From NCBI RefSeq assembly GCF_039641995.1, contig NZ_CP087714.1:682001-746000 (forward strand): a stretch of DNA of 64,000 nucleotides, in the 5' to 3' direction. A model generated the notes under the pieces. It saw only the letters and a program-made list of their open reading frames with translations. It did not search any database and was not told the origin of the DNA. The DNA comes from Geoglobus acetivorans (GTDB taxonomy: Archaea > Halobacteriota > Archaeoglobi > Archaeoglobales > Archaeoglobaceae). Shown here piece after piece: positions 61,264 to 64,000 of this stretch (its first letter is position 1; each line of letters starts with the position of its first letter). The position numbers and the translations under genes were made by a program.

Positions 61264-63195
61264 GAATGTGGAGCCACCAATCACTGCACCCCTCTCCTTT
61301 ACGTATCCGATAAATCTCCTGTAAACGACGTCTCTGCTCAGGGTCTCAGCATTACCCACGGCGATAAGAAGTCTTTTTGCTCTTGTAAGTGCAACGTTCA
61401 GCCTTCTGTAATCTCTCAGAAATCCAAGGTCCCCTTTTTCATTGCTCCTAACGAAAGAGATTATGATGACCTCCTTTTCTCTTCCCTGATAGCCGTCAAC
61501 GCTCTTAACCTCACAGTCCACCAGACCTCTTATCAGCCTGACCTGATCGTCGTAGGGCGAGATTACCCCTATGCAATCCCTGTCTATTCCCATTTTTTCA
61601 AGTATTCTGACAACCTTTTCCACAATCTTCGCTTCAACAGGATTGTGGTAGGACTTGCTTCCCCTTTTGGATCTTTCCCTTCCTGATTTTTCAGTGTCGA
61701 TAAAGATGAGCGGATGACTGGTGAGAAATCTTTCGGCTGTACTTCTGGCTGATGGGTTGAGGTCTGAAATCGATATTTTTTCTGCACTTTCATGGGTTTT
61801 CACCCTTCCACCGTAGAACGTCATTGATGGAAAATCTGCAATCTCCCTTCTGGCCCTGTACTGTGTATCGAGCATTTCTGATTTGAAGGGATACCTTTCG
61901 ATCAGAATCTCAAAAAGCGTTCTTTCAAGTTCTTTTGCCTCCAGATTGAGGATTGTGGGGGGAAGCTGTTTGTGATCGCCCGCAAGAATGAACTTTCTGG
62001 CTTTATTGATCGGGATTAGAGTGCTGGGTATCACTGACTGCGTCGCCTCGTCGATAACTGCAACGTCGAATCTGGCATCAACTGTAAATGCGGTCGAGTT
62101 TGTGGTGAGCACAACCTGCATTTTCTCAAGAATGTCTTTTTCGATTCGCTTTTCGATTTCCTCTGCTTCACTGAAAAGCTCCTTCAGCCTCTCGTTAATC
62201 TCAAGCCACCTTGCCATGGACCTTATTGCGGCTCCTGAAACACCCCTGTAGGCCTTCACTCTCTTCTGGGCGAGTTCCATGATTTCTATGTCGCTCATAC
62301 CCCTCCTGAATCTCGGTGTTGGCTGTATCTCCATCTCCCGTTTTTTCACCAGTTCTTCAATCTCTTTCCAGACCTCCTCCAGTTCTCTGTACCCTTCATG
62401 TTCTTTCTTCATTTCCTCTAAGGAGACCCTTCTCAGCTTTTCACTGATCCTTGACGGATGCCCCACCCTGACGATTTTTGCATTGCCGGCAAGTCTCTCA
62501 ACCAGGTTGTCCACTGCAGTGTTGCTTTCAGCGGTGGCGAGAACCCTGTTTCCTCTCTCAACTTCCTGGAGGATGTACTCTGCAAGTGTTCGTGTTTTCC
62601 CCGTCCCGAAAGGACCATGGATGATGAAGAAGTCCTCGCTGCCCAGAGCCTTTGAAATTGCTGCTCTCTGTGAGGGATTCAGTTTATCGTCAAATGGTCT
62701 GAAATCAACCGTTTCTGCTTCGCTAACAACTTCATCTTCAAAAATCAGCTTTATGGCCATCAGTCCGCCGTAAGACAGCCTGTCGAGATTTTCCTCCATC
62801 CTGTTGAAGGTTGTGTCATCGTAAAACAGATCAACCCTGACACCCTCAAGCCCGATGTCCGGGAATTTTAGGAATTCCACGTCAATATACCTGCTGCCCC
62901 TCTCGATAACAACACCTTCGGAGGCTTTTTTAAGCGGATCTCCATTGCTTACAAGAACCACATCTCCCGGGCCTATGTCCGTTTTGATTTCAACCCGTCT
63001 TCCGAATCGTATGACTGTCTTTTTAGGATTCTGTGAGACAACCTTGCCCTTCAGCCCTGTAATCGTCTTGCCCGATTTTTCCCTCTGTGCTGCGGAGAGA
63101 GACTTTATTTCCTCAATTGCCTTTCTTCTTTCCTCTTCTCTCTCGGACTCAATCAGGTTTTTCAGGTGCTCGAGATAATCTTTATATTCCTCCAT
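61249..63195 (-). CDS. IGHMBP2/UPF1-like superfamily 1 helicase
   Basis: 648 residues. A charged N-terminal region and a beta-barrel (residues 50-140) precede the helicase core: Walker A HGPFGTGKTRTLAEYIL near residue 200, DEATQSVIPSTLIPI near residue 375, GDHKQLPPTI, DTQYRARREIADFPS, and the C-terminal VDGYQGREKEVIIISFVRSN and ALTRAKRLLIAVGN. These are SF1B features of a DNA/RNA 5'-3' helicase family. Its archaeal role is unknown. Confidence 0.93.
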   Translation of the reverse strand: MEEYKDYLEHLKNLIESEREEERRKAIEEIKSLSAAQREKSGKTITGLKGKVVSQNPKKTVIRFGRRVEIKTDIGPGDVVLVSNGDPLKKASEGVVIERGSRYIDVEFLKFPDIGLEGVRVDLFYDDTTFNRMEENLDRLSYGGLMAIKLIFEDEVVSEAETVDFRPFDDKLNPSQRAAISKALGSEDFFIIHGPFGTGKTRTLAEYILQEVERGNRVLATAESNTAVDNLVERLAGNAKIVRVGHPSRISEKLRRVSLEEMKKEHEGYRELEEVWKEIEELVKKREMEIQPTPRFRRGMSDIEIMELAQKRVKAYRGVSGAAIRSMARWLEINERLKELFSEAEEIEKRIEKDILEKMQVVLTTNSTAFTVDARFDVAVIDEATQSVIPSTLIPINKARKFILAGDHKQLPPTILNLEAKELERTLFEILIERYPFKSEMLDTQYRARREIADFPSMTFYGGRVKTHESAEKISISDLNPSARSTAERFLTSHPLIFIDTEKSGRERSKRGSKSYHNPVEAKIVEKVVRILEKMGIDRDCIGVISPYDDQVRLIRGLVDCEVKSVDGYQGREKEVIIISFVRSNEKGDLGFLRDYRRLNVALTRAKRLLIAVGNAETLSRDVVYRRFIGYVKERGAVIGGSTFLSLD

Positions 63196-63364
63196 TCAGC
63201 CACCTTGGATACCATTGCATGGCGGGTTAAATCAGTTGTGGGTTCTAACTCGTGCTTCCGGATACTAACTGTCATACTAATATTCTGGCAGAAATACATA
63301 TTGTCCTTGTCTTGTATTAGCAAGTGGGCGTAAAAAACTTGTATCCCTAAGAAAAAATAAGAAT

Positions 63365-64000
63365 ATGGAGTATGCAGACAATGTAAAAATGCCCGATAAT
63401 GAGCTTATAAATCTTGAAAAATCCCCCTGGGGATTGGAGCAGGGTGTATCTCACTCTAACTTCCTCGAAATATTTGAACCTCTTCCGGAGCTGAAAGAGT
63501 TACTGCTGAAGGCGGAGAATATTGATGAGGCCAGAAACCTTGCACAGAAATTTTCTGGAGAGCTGTTGATTAAATGCAAGAATGGTGAAATTGTCTCAAA
63601 ACCGGTGGAAAGGTGGCTGTGCGAGGAAGCGATAGGCGTTTTTATGAACCTGACCTCTGAATACATGGAGAATGTTGCGGGATTCTCGACTCTGGAATAC
63701 CTCTGGAGAGCAACAAAGGGAGACGAAAACGTTTTATCGGTCATTACGGAGGGCTTCGTGGAGGAGTTCAGACACCTTTTCAGGGCAATGGCCGGAAAGG
63801 CAGAGTATTCGAAGGGCTGGCTCGGTCAGATGCTCTCTGAAAGGGGTGTTGAATTTGTCGATTTTGACCGGATAAAGGGCAGAAAAGCAGCAGAGATACG
63901 GTCAAAACATCTTGATGAGGCATGGAGAATTATAAAAGGTTACGTGGACAGGTATCCAACCGGTCTCGATGATGCGATTATTGAAAAGAGAAAGGAACAG
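63365..64000 (+). CDS. uncharacterised protein, cut by window end (possibly KamA-like radical SAM N-terminus)
   Basis: The frame from the ATG at 63365 stays open for 212 codons to the last base. The visible part is helical and charged, with EPLPELKELLLKAENIDEAR, KPVERWLCEEAIGVFMN and a late RYPTGLDDAIIEKRKEQ. The last phrase resembles the linker that precedes the radical SAM domain in lysine 2,3-aminomutase-like proteins, but no CXXXCXXC cluster is visible because the gene is truncated by the window. A gap of about 170 bp separates it from the divergent helicase gene. Confidence 0.6.
   Translation, partial: MEYADNVKMPDNELINLEKSPWGLEQGVSHSNFLEIFEPLPELKELLLKAENIDEARNLAQKFSGELLIKCKNGEIVSKPVERWLCEEAIGVFMNLTSEYMENVAGFSTLEYLWRATKGDENVLSVITEGFVEEFRHLFRAMAGKAEYSKGWLGQMLSERGVEFVDFDRIKGRKAAEIRSKHLDEAWRIIKGYVDRYPTGLDDAIIEKRKEQ

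Overview
The window is archaeal chromosome, most likely from the Archaeoglobales. The evidence is a set of archaeal information-processing genes (Hef, FEN-1, Cdc6/Orc1, aIF5B, thermosome, Lsm, L37e, S6e, L7Ae-S28e-L24e, tRNA-splicing endonuclease, archaeal SepF), archaeal isoprenoid genes (mevalonate kinase, isopentenyl phosphate kinase, type 2 IPP isomerase, prenyl synthase), TATA-type promoters with short or no leaders, and a methanopterin-type methyltransferase homologue without methanogenesis genes. The many multihaem c-type cytochromes and the iron-uptake gene suggest an Fe(III)-respiring Geoglobus/Ferroglobus-like organism; that genus-level guess is inference.

Layout. 0-0.4 kb: tail of a multihaem cytochrome. 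0.5-8 kb (mostly minus): Hef, an FTR1 iron permease with two palindromic candidate operators, a TatD-like hydrolase, a siroheme/ferredoxin protein, a flavin-binding protein, and a translationally coupled pair of an uncharacterised protein and an MtrH-like methyltransferase. 8-11.3 kb: phosphoglycolate phosphatase, a well-formed box C/D sRNA, a PUA protein, and the lsm-rpl37e-purF operon. 11.3-16.5 kb: mtnA, then a five-gene electron-transfer operon (small membrane protein, octahaem cytochrome, Tat-exported four-cluster ferredoxin, NrfD, and a decahaem cytochrome with a cytoplasmic zinc ribbon). 16.5-21.5 kb: sepF-zpr1 on the minus strand and idi-idsA-gltX on the plus strand. 21.5-23 kb: ferritin and rubrerythrin. 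23-28 kb: the rpl7ae-rps28e-rpl24e-ndk-infB cluster, rps6e, a methyltransferase and an RNA-binding protein. 28-35 kb: a BioD/DRTGG protein, fen-moaB-cdc6, and biotin carrier-THEP1 NTPase-trm1, then endA and tRNA-Asn.

35.2-37.5 kb is the only accessory-looking stretch: a membrane hydrolase, a 45-aa zinc ribbon, a SWIM-finger protein, a HicBA toxin-antitoxin pair, and the remains of a vapBC pair. 37.5-40.4 kb has a two-subunit CoA-transferase and an acyl-CoA dehydrogenase. 40.6-44 kb: thermosome, a RecJ-like DHH protein and a small winged-helix protein. 44-48.7 kb: a TrmB-type regulator divergent from a surface protein and RND-type exporter, with a palindrome between them. 48.7-51.4 kb: thioesterase, stomatin, isopentenyl phosphate kinase and mevalonate kinase. 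51.5-57 kb: a complete hydrogenase maturation set (hypE-hypF divergent from hypABCD) with no hydrogenase structural genes in view. 57-64 kb: an Lhr-type helicase, a lipoprotein, a drug/metabolite transporter, an SF1 helicase, and a gene cut by the window end.

The most notable observations are the cytochrome/NrfD operon ending in a zinc-ribbon/decahaem fusion, the MtrH-like/unknown pair, the box C/D sRNA, the paired operators at the iron permease, and the decayed vapBC. Several real genes shorter than 60 codons (rpl37e, the zinc ribbon, the vapB-like ORF) and the C/D RNA were found by reading the raw bases. I found no CRISPR array, insertion sequence or rRNA.
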